From an uncultured Pelagibacteraceae bacterium (GTDB taxonomy: Bacteria; Pseudomonadota; Alphaproteobacteria; Pelagibacterales; Pelagibacteraceae): a DNA stretch of 64,000 nt. Below, piece by piece: positions 25,439-33,850 of the stretch (positions are counted from its first letter, which is position 1; every line of letters starts with the position of its first letter). The position numbers and the translations under genes are program-made. The DNA is taken from positions 1 to 64,000 of the forward strand of contig CACPOL010000006.1 in assembly GCA_902635545.1 (NCBI GenBank). The letters run 5' to 3'. The notes below the pieces were generated by a model that was not told where the DNA came from, did not search any database, and worked only from the letters and a program-made list of their open reading frames with translations.

Positions 25439-27870
25439 TATGCTCTCAATAATTTATTTTCAACATCATATGGACTTTCCTCTAAAATAGTTGCCTCATA
25501 TTTTTTTCCTAATATATCTACTTTAAGTTTTTCTCCAACATTAGCCAAATCTGGTTTAACCATTGCAAGTGCAATTGATTTATCTAACCTAAAGCCATAT
25601 TCGCCACCAGTAGCTCGTCCAACGACTTTATCATCTTTGTAGATTGGATTATTACCTAAAACATCAGAGTCAGTCGTGTTATGAACTTCTAAAGTAACTA
25701 ATTTATTATCAAAACCTTTTTCTCTCCACTTGTTTAAAGCATCAAGACCAATAAAATTTCCTTTATTTGGATGAATGAATCTATCTAAGCCTGACTCATA
25801 TGGAGAATATTCAATTGATAGTTCAGTGCCAACAAGCTTATACGATTTTTCAACTCTCAAACTATTCATAGCTCTAATTCCAAAAGGTTTAATGCCTAGA
25901 TCTTTTCCAGCTTCCATTAATTTGTCAAATATATGATTTTGATATTCAATAGGATGATGTAATTCCCATCCTAGTTCACCCACAAAATTAACTCTCATAG
26001 CATTTACTGGCGCATATCCTACATTCACATTTTTAGAAGTCAGCCATTTAAAGTTTTCATTAGAAAAATCATCTGTTGAAACTTTTTGCATTAATTGTCT
26101 AGATTTTGGGCCTGCAACAACAAGTACACCGGTACTATTTGTCAAATCTTCAAAAATTACTGAACCATCATTTGGCATCCATTTTTGTATCCAATCATGA
26201 TCTAATCTTAAATTAGCACCAGCTGAAACTAAATAATAACTATTTTCAGCCTCTTTCATTATAGTGAATTCTGAATGCACACCTCCTTTGGTATTTAGAG
26301 CATGACATAAATTTATTCTACCAATTTTTTTTGGGAGTTTGTTAGCTACTAAATAATCTAAAAATTCTTCTGCCTTCGGTCCTTTAATCCTACACTTTGC
26401 AAATGCTGTCATATCTAATAAACCAACGTTTTCTTTTACATTTTGGCATTCTTTCTTAATTGCATCGAACCATTTAGATCTTCTAAAAGACCAATCATCT
26501 TTTTGTTCCATACCATCAGTCGCAAAAAAGTTTGGTCTTTCCCATCCAAATTTTTGTCCAAAGACAGCTCCAAGTGCTTTCATCCTTTCATAGCAAGGTG
26601 AAGTTCTTAATGGCCTGGCAGCTGGTCTTTCTTCATCTGGATAATGCACTATAAAGACATGACTATAAGCCTCTTCATTTTTAGCTTTTAAATAAGACTT
26701 AGTCGCATAATTTCCATAACGTCTTGGTTCTACTCCAAGCATATCTATCGTGGGTTCTCCATCCACAATCCATTCTGCTAATTGCCATCCCGCTCCACCT
26801 GCCGCAGTAATTCCAAAACTATGTCCCTCGTTAATCCAAAAATTTTTTAATCCCCAAGCGGGACCAACTATTGGATTTCCATCTGGAGTATAACAAATTG
26901 CTCCATTATAAACTTTTTTAACTCCTACTTCTCCAAACGCTGGTACGCGATGTATTGCACCTTCAATATGAGGAGCGAGTCTATCTAGATCTTCTTGAAA
27001 CAACTCATACTCTGAATTTTTTGAGGGTCCCTCAACATAACAAGCTGGTGCTCCATCTTCATATGGGCCTAATATTAATCCACCTGCTTCTTCTCTCATA
27101 TACCATCTGCTATCACTGTCTCTCAACACTCCCATTTCAGGTAGACCTTCTTTTTTTCTTTTTTGAATTTCTGGATGTGGTTCTGTTACAATATATTGAT
27201 GTTCTACTGGAATAACCGGTATATCTAATCCGACCATTTCTCCAGTTTGTCTTGCAAAATTTCCTGAGCAAGAGATTATGTGTTCACATTCAATTGAACC
27301 TTTATCTGTTTCAACTATCCACCCCTCTCTAGTTTGCCTCATTGCTATAACTGTTGTGTTTCTATAAATTTCAGCTCCTCTATTTCTTGCACCTGTTGCT
27401 AAAGCCTGTGTTAAGTCTGCTGGTTGAATATATCCATCTTCTGGATGTTGAATTGCTCCGACTAAATCATCTGTGTTACACAAAGGCCAAATTTCTTTTA
27501 CCTGTTGTGGAGTTAAAAATTTTACATCTACCCCAATTGTTTTAGCTACACCAGCATATTGATAGTACTCGTCCATTCTATCTTTAGTACTCGCTAATCG
27601 AATATTTGATACGACACTAAAACCAACATTTTTTCCAGTTTCTTCCTCTAATTTTTTATAAAGATCAACTGCATATTTATGAAGTTGACCAACAGAATAA
27701 CTCATATTAAAAAGTGGTAATAGTCCAGCAGCATGCCAAGTTGAACCGGACGTAAGTTCTTTTCTTTCGACTAAAACAACATCTGACCATCCTTTTTTTG
27801 CTAAATGGTAAAGAGCACTAACACCAACTACTCCTCCACCAACAACTACTACTTTTGTTTTAGTTTTCAT
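25438..27870 (-). CDS. Dimethylglycine/sarcosine dehydrogenase-like flavoprotein with aminomethyltransferase domain
   Basis: The 810-residue protein joins an FAD oxidoreductase (DAO) domain at about 1-380 to a GcvT-like folate-binding domain at about 430-800. The dinucleotide motif [17 protein letters not shown] lies at 11-27, and the Trp-His of GSTWHAAGL (His46) matches the residue that carries covalent FAD in dimethylglycine dehydrogenase. The enzyme family oxidatively demethylates N-methylated glycines, handing the one-carbon unit to tetrahydrofolate and electrons to ETF. The one-base overlap with etfB, followed by etfA and ETF-QO, supports this. Dimethylglycine is the likeliest substrate; sarcosine is possible. 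Confidence 0.87.
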   Translation of the reverse strand: MKTKTKVVVVGGGVVGVSALYHLAKKGWSDVVLVERKELTSGSTWHAAGLLPLFNMSYSVGQLHKYAVDLYKKLEEETGKNVGFSVVSNIRLASTKDRMDEYYQYAGVAKTIGVDVKFLTPQQVKEIWPLCNTDDLVGAIQHPEDGYIQPADLTQALATGARNRGAEIYRNTTVIAMRQTREGWIVETDKGSIECEHIISCSGNFARQTGEMVGLDIPVIPVEHQYIVTEPHPEIQKRKKEGLPEMGVLRDSDSRWYMREEAGGLILGPYEDGAPACYVEGPSKNSEYELFQEDLDRLAPHIEGAIHRVPAFGEVGVKKVYNGAICYTPDGNPIVGPAWGLKNFWINEGHSFGITAAGGAGWQLAEWIVDGEPTIDMLGVEPRRYGNYATKSYLKAKNEEAYSHVFIVHYPDEERPAARPLRTSPCYERMKALGAVFGQKFGWERPNFFATDGMEQKDDWSFRRSKWFDAIKKECQNVKENVGLLDMTAFAKCRIKGPKAEEFLDYLVANKLPKKIGRINLCHALNTKGGVHSEFTIMKEAENSYYLVSAGANLRLDHDWIQKWMPNDGSVIFEDLTNSTGVLVVAGPKSRQLMQKVSTDDFSNENFKWLTSKNVNVGYAPVNAMRVNFVGELGWELHHPIEYQNHIFDKLMEAGKDLGIKPFGIRAMNSLRVEKSYKLVGTELSIEYSPYESGLDRFIHPNKGNFIGLDALNKWREKGFDNKLVTLEVHNTTDSDVLGNNPIYKDDKVVGRATGGEYGFRLDKSIALAMVKPDLANVGEKLKVDILGKKYEATILEESPYDVENKLLRA

Positions 27871-27926
27871 TATTCGATTCCTACTAAATTTTTATTCATT
27901 ACGAAACAAAATTGTATTGTGGATAA

Positions 27927-28400
27927 TCAAATTGAACTTCCCAAGGGAATAGGACTAGATACCATTGTAGTAAGCCAACAATCTTTTAAAGGCCCTTCCT
28001 CTGTATATTTTTCGACCTGCCAATTAAATTTATGATAAATCTTTTCTTTATCTAAAATTATCACCTCAAATTGAGCCCATTTGTCACTACTTCCAATTTC
28101 AGTAATTGTATGACTTATATGATTTAAAAGCATTTGATAAGATCTTCCCTTTATCATCATTTTAAAATTAGGTAATGGACCAGTATTTTTTTTATTATCT
28201 GGGTGTGCAAAACTCCATGTTTGTTCTATTCCGCTATCTTTGAATTTTTTATCATTATTCTTAAGCCCAATTAATTGAATTTTTATAACTTCAGATGGTA
28301 AAATAAATTTATTTGGAGTCTGTAAATCTGCTCTCAATATATTTGTACTTAAAATAAAAAATATAAATACACTAAACGTTAAGTGCAGTTTTTTTAACAT
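27927..28400 (-). CDS. Exported DUF4864-like protein
   Basis: I choose the ATG at 28400 (MLKKLHLTFSVFIFFILS), which begins a clear signal peptide; the track's start at 28430 adds ten charged residues and reaches deeper into the neighbour. The product is 157 residues. The mature part starts near LQTPNKFILPSEV and contains NDKKFKDSGIEQTWSFAHPDN and TGPLPNFKMMI, which resemble the DUF4864 family as I remember it. Function is unknown; it is likely periplasmic. It overlaps the 3' end of the flavodoxin-fold gene by 29 bases and lies 56 bases upstream-facing from the dehydrogenase gene. Confidence 0.65.
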   Translation of the reverse strand: MLKKLHLTFSVFIFFILSTNILRADLQTPNKFILPSEVIKIQLIGLKNNDKKFKDSGIEQTWSFAHPDNKKNTGPLPNFKMMIKGRSYQMLLNHISHTITEIGSSDKWAQFEVIILDKEKIYHKFNWQVEKYTEEGPLKDCWLTTMVSSPIPLGSSI

Positions 28401-28941
28401 CAGTAAGAAATTTTTCTCTTTTTTTATCACTTACAAAGGGTACAGCAAAGTATCGTCGATAAACAACATCCGTTATGCCACATATGTTAAAAACTCCTCT
28501 TCTCAACCTTTTGGTTGGCATGTTAAGAAAAAAAGTTCTTACAGCAAATTGAGGAGACCCATAGGTACAAAACACTATTGCTTTTTTACCCTTAAGATTA
28601 CCTATTGGATAACCATAATTTCCAAATAATTTTTTAAATCTAAATGCCCATGGTGGGGCAAGAACTTTATCTATCCATCCCTCAACAATAGCTGGCATTC
28701 TAAAATTCCATATTGGTGCTACTATAACTATTGCATCAGAACTTTCTATTCTTTTTCTATGATCTAATACAGTAGTATCTGGCTCTTCACCTGCGTATAC
28801 AGGATCAAATTTTTCTTTATATAAATCAACGACATCAACAACATCGCCTTTCTTTTTTACTGTTTCAATAAAAGTATCTCTTATAGCAGCGTTAAAAGAT
28901 TTATCATTATAATGACCATAAATTAAAAATATTTTTTTCAT
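28372..28941 (-). CDS. Flavodoxin-fold NAD(P)H oxidoreductase (KefF/NQO family)
   Basis: The 189-residue protein belongs to the NAD(P)H quinone oxidoreductase/flavodoxin_2 family: MKKIFLIYGHYNDKSFNAAI at the N-terminus (FMN phosphate loop), VDVVDLYKEKFDP, APIWNFRMPAIVEGWIDKV, and KGKKAIVFCTYGSP. I place the start at 28941 rather than 28950 because that ATG overlaps the msrA stop as TAATG. It is probably a cytoplasmic FMN-dependent quinone reductase. Substrate is not known. Confidence 0.78.
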   Translation of the reverse strand: MKKIFLIYGHYNDKSFNAAIRDTFIETVKKKGDVVDVVDLYKEKFDPVYAGEEPDTTVLDHRKRIESSDAIVIVAPIWNFRMPAIVEGWIDKVLAPPWAFRFKKLFGNYGYPIGNLKGKKAIVFCTYGSPQFAVRTFFLNMPTKRLRRGVFNICGITDVVYRRYFAVPFVSDKKREKFLTDVKKTALNV

Positions 28942-29516
28942 TAGTCCCAAATATTATTTAAAATTTCTTCTCTTTTACAGTTTTTTTTATAAATTAAATA
29001 ATTTAAAAATTTTTCTTTATAATAATCTTGATGATAATTTTCAGCTTCATAAAATTTATCAAATTTTTTAACAAAAGTTACTACTTTTTTTTTGAATTTT
29101 TTCTCAATCTTACTAATAGATGTATCAATTAAATTTTTTTCAAATTTTGAGTTATAAAATGCAACAGATCTATAACTGAAGCCTTTATCACAAAATTGTC
29201 CAGTAGGGTCAAAAGGATCTATATTTTTCCAAAAAACTTCTAATAAATCATTAAATTTAATTTGGTCTTTATTATATCTAATTTCAATTGTTTCAAAATG
29301 ACCTGTGTCTCCATAAATAACTTCTTTATAAGTTGGATTCGTTGTTCGACCCCCTGAATATCCAGATAAAACCTCCAAAACTCCATTTACTTTTTCAAAA
29401 GACTCTTCCATACACCAAAAACAACCTCCAGCAAAATAAGCTTTACCAATATTTTCAGAATAAAGTTTATTAAAATTAAATAAAATAATTAAAAAAAAAA
29501 ATAAAAACCTCTTCAC
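28941..29516 (-). CDS. msrA: Peptide methionine-S-oxide reductase MsrA, exported
   Basis: MsrA repairs methionine-(S)-sulfoxide in proteins. Of the 191 residues, the first ~20 (MKRFLFFFLIILFNFNKLYS) form a signal peptide, so this copy should act in the periplasm. The catalytic motif GCFWCMEE puts the nucleophile Cys at residue 32; GYSGGRTTNPTYKEVIYGDTGH, DPTGQFCDKG and YHQDYY follow as in the family. A C-terminal Cys (KKNCKREE) may be the resolving residue. No MsrB is fused. Confidence 0.93.
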   Translation of the reverse strand: MKRFLFFFLIILFNFNKLYSENIGKAYFAGGCFWCMEESFEKVNGVLEVLSGYSGGRTTNPTYKEVIYGDTGHFETIEIRYNKDQIKFNDLLEVFWKNIDPFDPTGQFCDKGFSYRSVAFYNSKFEKNLIDTSISKIEKKFKKKVVTFVKKFDKFYEAENYHQDYYKEKFLNYLIYKKNCKREEILNNIWD

Positions 29517-29521
29517 AATTT

Positions 29522-29959
29522 TTACTCTTGTAGAACTGGAAAGGGCTGACGATTATTTAAGAAAAATTTTTGATATTCAATCTTTGTACATTTATTCTCA
29601 ATATACTCAATTTTGTTTGCTTCAAGTAATTTTTTGGCTTCCAAATTCTTAATTCCCAGTTGTAACCAAAAGAATTTGGCACCAATTTTTATTGTATCTT
29701 TTGCCAACTCCAATGCCTCCTCCGATGGCCTAAACACATCCACCATATCTATTGGTATTTCAATTTTTTGAAGGTTTCCATAAACTTTTTCTCCTAAAAT
29801 TATTTCTCCTTCAGCGCTTGGATTTATGGGTACAACTCTATAACCAAAGTTTTGCATATACTTCATCACAATTGATGAAGTTTTTTTAAGATCTTTACTT
29901 ACACCAACCATAGCTATTGTTTTTGAGTTTGATAAAATTTCTCTTATATTTTTTTTCAT
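29522..29959 (-). CDS. CoA-binding domain protein (YccU family)
   Basis: The 145 residues form a single CoA-binding Rossmann domain like that at the N-terminus of succinyl-CoA synthetase alpha. Visible are KTIAMVGVSKDLKKTSSIVMKYMQNFGYRVVPINP, GEKVYGNLQKI, DMVDVFRPSEEA and FWLQLGIKN. Free-standing YccU-type proteins bind CoA but their role is not established. It is packed directly after the enoyl-CoA hydratase gene (stop and start adjacent), which hints at a CoA-related job. Confidence 0.85.
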   Translation of the reverse strand: MKKNIREILSNSKTIAMVGVSKDLKKTSSIVMKYMQNFGYRVVPINPSAEGEIILGEKVYGNLQKIEIPIDMVDVFRPSEEALELAKDTIKIGAKFFWLQLGIKNLEAKKLLEANKIEYIENKCTKIEYQKFFLNNRQPFPVLQE

Positions 29960-30733
29960 TTACTTATTTTTCCATTTAGGTTTTCTTTTTTCTAAAAATG
30001 CGTTAATTCCCTCTTTTGCATCATTAGCCATCATATTTATTGTCATCATTCTACTTGTAAAGTTGTAAGCTTTTCTCAATGGCATCTCTAGCTGTTTATA
30101 GAATGTTTGCTTTCCAATTTTGATAGTTAGGTTAGATTTTGATGCAATTAATCTTGAAATTTTTAAAATCTCTATATCCAATTTTTTTTTTGGAAAATGA
30201 TCATTTATTAAACCAATTTCTTTGGCATAATTAGCTTTAATAGGCTCTCCAGTCAAAAGCATTCTCATCATTCTTTTTCTACTAATTTTTCTGCTGACTG
30301 CAACCATTGGTGTGCTGCAAAATAATCCTATATTTACTCCCGGGGTTGAAAATATTGCATCATCTGTGCTAAACGCTAAATCACAACTAGCAACTAACTG
30401 ACATCCTGCTGCAAAAGCTGCACCATGAACTTTAGCAATTACTGGTTTCTTTCCCTCAACAATTTGTAACATGAGTTTTGAGCAAAGATTAAATAATTTT
30501 TGATATTTTTCTTTTTTTTTTAAACTCTTTACTTCTTTTAAATTATGACCTGCACTAAAACCTTTTCCAGCTCCCTCAATAATTATAACTTTAGTTACTT
30601 TATCTTTATCAAGTTTTTTAAAAATATTGATCAAATCCTTTAAATTCTTGAAAGATAAAGAATTGTATGTTTTTGGATCGTTAATTATTACTCTTGCGAT
30701 ATCAGAGTTGAATTTTATGACCTTTATATTCAT
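29960..30733 (-). CDS. Enoyl-CoA hydratase/isomerase family protein
   Basis: The 257-residue crotonase-fold protein shows the oxyanion-hole segments GAGKGFSAGHNLKEV (about residues 55-69) and HGAAFAAGCQLVASCDLAF (about 103-121), then STPGVNIGLFCSTPM. It hydrates or rearranges acyl-CoAs; the precise substrate cannot be read. The second catalytic Glu of classical hydratases is not obvious in the GLFCSTP segment, so the name is generic. It resembles ECHDC3-like members. It ends where the CoA-binding gene begins and starts 6 bases after the nucleotidyltransferase gene. Confidence 0.82.
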   Translation of the reverse strand: MNIKVIKFNSDIARVIINDPKTYNSLSFKNLKDLINIFKKLDKDKVTKVIIIEGAGKGFSAGHNLKEVKSLKKKEKYQKLFNLCSKLMLQIVEGKKPVIAKVHGAAFAAGCQLVASCDLAFSTDDAIFSTPGVNIGLFCSTPMVAVSRKISRKRMMRMLLTGEPIKANYAKEIGLINDHFPKKKLDIEILKISRLIASKSNLTIKIGKQTFYKQLEMPLRKAYNFTSRMMTINMMANDAKEGINAFLEKRKPKWKNK

Positions 30734-30739
30734 TAAAAA

Positions 30740-31114
30740 CTACTTAAGCTTTCCTTCTTCTCTCATTTTAGCTCTAATTTTTGTTGCTGAAATTTCTTGA
30801 ATTTCTTTTGGAAGTTCAATTTCCTCAATTTTATATCCTACACCTCTCCCATAACAAATATTTGTTATATTGGGCACTAACATAATCTTAAATCGTCCCT
30901 CAAATTCTGGGTTTAATCTATTTTCTATATTTTTTTTTACGGTTTCAAAATCAAATGGATTATCATCTACGCCTTGTACATCTCTAATTTGAATACAAAC
31001 TTGACCTGTTTTTTTTATTATTTCTTTAAAAAGACTATAATGACCCTCATGAAATGGTTGCCATCTCCCGAGCATTTGTGCAGTAGGTTTTTTATTATCC
31101 CATTTATATGACAT
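30740..31114 (-). CDS. Small adenylyl/cytidylyltransferase-like protein
   Basis: The 124-residue protein has a nucleotidylyltransferase signature: GRWQPFHEGHYSLFKE with the HxGH motif at residues 22-25, and a C-terminal ISATKIRAKMREEGK (ISSTxIR-like) that contacts nucleotide phosphates in NMNAT, PPAT and related enzymes. It is shorter than NadD or CoaD and the substrate is not known. Its ATG overlaps the stop of the APS-kinase-like gene (one base), so the two enzymes probably act in sequence or together. Confidence 0.7.
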   Translation of the reverse strand: MSYKWDNKKPTAQMLGRWQPFHEGHYSLFKEIIKKTGQVCIQIRDVQGVDDNPFDFETVKKNIENRLNPEFEGRFKIMLVPNITNICYGRGVGYKIEEIELPKEIQEISATKIRAKMREEGKLK

Positions 31115-31521
31115 TATTTAATTTCCTTTAATATTTTAGGTGCCCAATTTTTAGCATCTTGCGTTGGAACATGAAAGTCATACTTATCGGGTTTTACAAA
31201 CATTTTATTAGTATCTTCAAATCTACCCTCTTTTATAGTGTCCATCCAAATGATGAAATCTGCTGGGAATAGTTGTCTTGCTTCTGGGGTCGGGCAAATA
31301 AAGTCTGCAACAACATAATTCCCCTCATCTCTCAATTTTATTGCTAAATCTGCCATTCTTTTTGCCTGACGCTTTCTTCCTTCCTCAGAAAAATCCCAAT
31401 CATTAGCTTTTTTTCTCACTTCATCTGCGTTCAGTCTTTTAGCATTAAGCATTGGCCCCAATTCATTAGCCAAGGTTGTCTTACCAGAGCCTGGTAAGCC
31501 CATAATTAATATAATCTTCAT
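31114..31521 (-). CDS. APS kinase-like P-loop kinase
   Basis: The 135-residue P-loop protein starts MKIILIMGLPGSGKTTLANEL with Walker A at residues 8-16. LNADEVRKKANDWDFSEEGR, RQAKRMADLA and the YVVADFICPTPEAR strand resemble adenylylsulfate kinase (CysC), though it is shorter than the ~200-residue enzyme. A P-loop kinase of another small metabolite is an alternative. It is first in the minus-strand run that continues with the nucleotidyltransferase and enoyl-CoA hydratase genes. No ATP sulfurylase or sulfate-reduction genes are in the window. Confidence 0.68.
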   Translation of the reverse strand: MKIILIMGLPGSGKTTLANELGPMLNAKRLNADEVRKKANDWDFSEEGRKRQAKRMADLAIKLRDEGNYVVADFICPTPEARQLFPADFIIWMDTIKEGRFEDTNKMFVKPDKYDFHVPTQDAKNWAPKILKEIK

Positions 31522-31589
31522 AGTAATTTATTGTTAACAACACGCTTAATTTTAATCAACTAATATAGTGAAGCTATTGCTGAATTTCT

Positions 31590-31617
31590 TTGACAGCTTT
31601 TTCAAAAAAGATAATTA
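31590..31617 (+). promoter_or_regulatory. Possible promoter of the MTHFR/DmdA-like operon
   Basis: A consensus -35 TTGACA (31590-31595) is followed after 16 bases by TAATTA (31612-31617), with the ATG at 31626. If used, the transcript would start almost at the ATG and be nearly leaderless; no Shine-Dalgarno motif is visible. Assignment by eye only. Confidence 0.3.
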
Positions 31618-31625
31618 TAAATTAA

Positions 31626-32354
31626 ATGAAATTTTCTTTAGAAATAAGTCCTACTACTGATCTTGCTACGGTTCCACCTGTAAATGATGTATACATCACT
31701 ATGTTACCAGGAGGAGATTATAAAGAGACAGCACAACAAGCGGTTGAGCTAGTTAAAAAAGGATTTAACCCTGTGCCTCATTTTCCAGCAAGATCCATGA
31801 AAAATGAAAAAGAATTAAAGGATTATGTAAATATATGTAAAGATGGTGGGGTTAAACAAGCTCTAATTATTGGTGGTGGTAGAGAACCATTGGGAAAATT
31901 TGATAGCTCTTTTCAACTTTTAGAAACTGGCTATTTTGAAAAAATGAAGATAGGAATTGCTGGACACCCAGAGGGGAGTCCTGATATATCCGATTCAGAT
32001 TTAGAAAAAGCTATGATAGATAAAAAGCCTTATGCTGATTATATAGTAACTCAATGGTTATTAGATCATCAGCCTATTATAGATTTTATTTCTAAACAAA
32101 GCGTGCCAGTGCATGTTGGAATTACTGGGCCTCTTAAAATATCTAGCCTAATAAAATTCGCTAATATTGTTGGAGCAAAAAATTCCCTAAACTTTCTTAA
32201 ATCTAATTTTAGTAAGGCGTTAGATTTACTGAAACCTAAAGACCCTAATGATTTAATTGGAAAAGTTAAATCTCATACTGATTTTTTCCACATTTATACA
32301 TTCGGCGGCTTGAAGGAAACAAACAAGTGGTTGAAGGAGAATAGTTATGTCTAA
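31626..32354 (+). CDS. Methylenetetrahydrofolate reductase-like protein
   Basis: The 242-residue protein resembles the MetF TIM barrel: FSLEISPTTD near the N-terminus, VYITMLPGGDYKETAQQ, NPVPHFPARSM, ALIIGGGREPLGKFDSS, IGIAGHPEGSPD and ADYIVTQWLLDHQPIIDF. The pattern fits FAD enzymes that interconvert 5,10-methylene- and 5-methyl-tetrahydrofolate, but the protein is ~50 residues shorter than MetF. It overlaps the DmdA/GcvT-like gene by 8 bases, so a dedicated role in oxidising the methyl-tetrahydrofolate made by that demethylase is likely (inference), rather than methionine synthesis. Confidence 0.8.
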   Translation: MKFSLEISPTTDLATVPPVNDVYITMLPGGDYKETAQQAVELVKKGFNPVPHFPARSMKNEKELKDYVNICKDGGVKQALIIGGGREPLGKFDSSFQLLETGYFEKMKIGIAGHPEGSPDISDSDLEKAMIDKKPYADYIVTQWLLDHQPIIDFISKQSVPVHVGITGPLKISSLIKFANIVGAKNSLNFLKSNFSKALDLLKPKDPNDLIGKVKSHTDFFHIYTFGGLKETNKWLKENSYV

Positions 32355-33705
32355 AGAATTTGACTATACTAAATTAAAACATGTAACTTCTGTTGATCAA
32401 TCTGATAGAGAAGTTCCTTACAATTTAAGACAAAGTGGACCTACTAAAGTTGAAATGTTGATCTCAACAAGAGTAAGAAAATCACCTTATTGGCATTTAT
32501 CAATGCAAGCTGGTTGTTGGAGAGCAACTGTTTACAATCGTATATATCACCCAAGAGGATATGTTAAACCAGAGGATGGTGGTGCTATGGTTGAATATGA
32601 TGCAATAGTTAATCATGTAACAATGTGGAACGTTGCAGTTGAAAGACAAATTAGAGTTAAGGGCCCAGATGCAGAAAAATTTGTTGATTATGTCATAACG
32701 AGAGATGCGACTAAAATTTCACCAATGCGTGCAAGATATGTAATTTTATGTAATGCTTATGGTGGAGTTTTAAACGATCCAATTCTTTTAAGAATTTCAA
32801 AAGATGAATTTTGGTTTTCTTTATCAGACTCTGATATTGGAATGTATCTTCAAGGAGTAAATGCAGACGGAAAATATAATTGTGACGTTGAAGAAATAGA
32901 TGCATGCCCAGTTCAAATTCAAGGACCAAAATCGAAAGCTTTGATGAAAGATCTTTGTGGAGATCAATTTGATTTAGATAACATGCCCTTTTATGGATTA
33001 GCAGAAGCAAAAATTGGTGGAAGAAGTTGTGTAATATCGCAATCTGGATTTTCAGGAGAAGCGGGATATGAAATATATTTAAGAAATGCAACTTTATACG
33101 CAGACGATATGTGGAATGCTGTTCTTGAGGCTGGAAAAAAACATAATTTAATGGTTATTGCTCCAGCTCATCATAGAAGAATTCAAGCAGGAATTCTTTC
33201 TTGGGGGCAGGATATGGATCAACAACATAATCCATTCCAATGTAATTTAGGATATCAGGTTTCGTTATCTGGAAAAGGAGAATGGAACAAAAAAACAGAT
33301 TACGTTGGCAAGAAAGCTCTTGAAAAAATGAAGTCTGAACTTAAAGCAGGAAAAAAACCATATAAATTACAATTAGTAGGTTTTGAATTAGGTGGAAAGC
33401 CAATTGAAGATTATGCGCCTGATTTTTGGTTAATATCAAATCATGATGGTGGAGATCCAGTAGGATTTGTAACTTCTCCTTGGTATCATCCAGAAAAAAA
33501 AAAGAATATAGCAATGGGATATGTGCCATTTGATGGAACCTTAAATGCTAATGGTTTCCCAAAAGGAAAAGTAGGTACTAAATATAAAATTCATCTGCCT
33601 GAAAAATATTCAGAAAAACCAGGTTCACCAGTGGATGCACATATTGTTGATATACCATTTAAAGAATCCTACAATGCAAATACCAGGGAAGTCTCTAAAG
33701 GATAA
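32347..33705 (+). CDS. DmdA/GcvT-like tetrahydrofolate-dependent methyltransferase, substrate unknown
   Basis: The 452 residues belong to the aminomethyltransferase (GcvT) fold. Several blocks parallel the SAR11 DMSP demethylase as I recall it: MWNVAVERQIRVKGPDAEKF, VLNDPILLRISKDEFWFSL, SDSDIG, IQGPKSKALMKDL and SGFSGEAGYEIYL. DmdA is ~370 residues; this one has an extra N-terminal ~45 residues and a longer C-terminal part (DGGDPVGFVTSPWYHPEKKK). It is therefore a paralogue, probably demethylating a different methylated compound. Coupling to an MTHFR-like gene supports one-carbon release onto folate. True DmdA activity is not excluded. Confidence 0.8.
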   Translation: MSKEFDYTKLKHVTSVDQSDREVPYNLRQSGPTKVEMLISTRVRKSPYWHLSMQAGCWRATVYNRIYHPRGYVKPEDGGAMVEYDAIVNHVTMWNVAVERQIRVKGPDAEKFVDYVITRDATKISPMRARYVILCNAYGGVLNDPILLRISKDEFWFSLSDSDIGMYLQGVNADGKYNCDVEEIDACPVQIQGPKSKALMKDLCGDQFDLDNMPFYGLAEAKIGGRSCVISQSGFSGEAGYEIYLRNATLYADDMWNAVLEAGKKHNLMVIAPAHHRRIQAGILSWGQDMDQQHNPFQCNLGYQVSLSGKGEWNKKTDYVGKKALEKMKSELKAGKKPYKLQLVGFELGGKPIEDYAPDFWLISNHDGGDPVGFVTSPWYHPEKKKNIAMGYVPFDGTLNANGFPKGKVGTKYKIHLPEKYSEKPGSPVDAHIVDIPFKESYNANTREVSKG

Positions 33706-33742
33706 TTTTAAGGGGGAGAACTTGCTATAATCTCCCCTTAAA
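33706..33742 (+). terminator. Stem-loop after the DmdA-like gene
   Basis: TTTAAGGGGGAGA (33707-33719) pairs with TCTCCCCTTAAA (33731-33742), leaving one bulged G and an 11-base loop. It is GC-rich for this genome and starts just after the stop codon, so it is probably a terminator or transcript-end stabiliser. No long T-run follows, and the next ATG is 4 bases on, so readthrough is possible. Confidence 0.6.
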
Positions 33743-33745
33743 TTA

Positions 33746-33850
33746 ATGATAAAATCATTTCTTATTGTTGTTTGCATAATTATTGCAATTGCTTTATTAC
33801 TTTTTCCATTGCTTATTTCTTACAATGAGCAAAAAAAAAATAAAAAATAA
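33746..33850 (+). CDS. 34-residue single-span membrane protein (unlisted)
   Basis: ATG at 33746 opens a 34-codon frame ending TAA at 33848-33850. The product is MIKSFLIVV..., one hydrophobic helix (about residues 4-25) followed by a charged tail NEQKKNKK, the usual N-in or N-out microprotein shape. Its stop overlaps the ATG of the Yip1-family gene (TAATG), so the two are translationally coupled and may act together. It is too short for the ORF track. Function is unknown. Confidence 0.55.
   Translation: MIKSFLIVVCIIIAIALLLFPLLISYNEQKKNKK

Noticed and set aside
27871-27926. Possible riboswitch upstream of the dimethylglycine dehydrogenase-like gene
   Set aside because: The spacer is only 56 bases and shows no stable stem or recognisable glycine or SAM aptamer core.
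32711-33091. 126-residue minus-strand ORF opposite the DmdA-like gene
   Set aside because: It is rich in Leu/His/Phe as expected for the antisense of a conserved coding frame; the plus-strand gene has clear family motifs.
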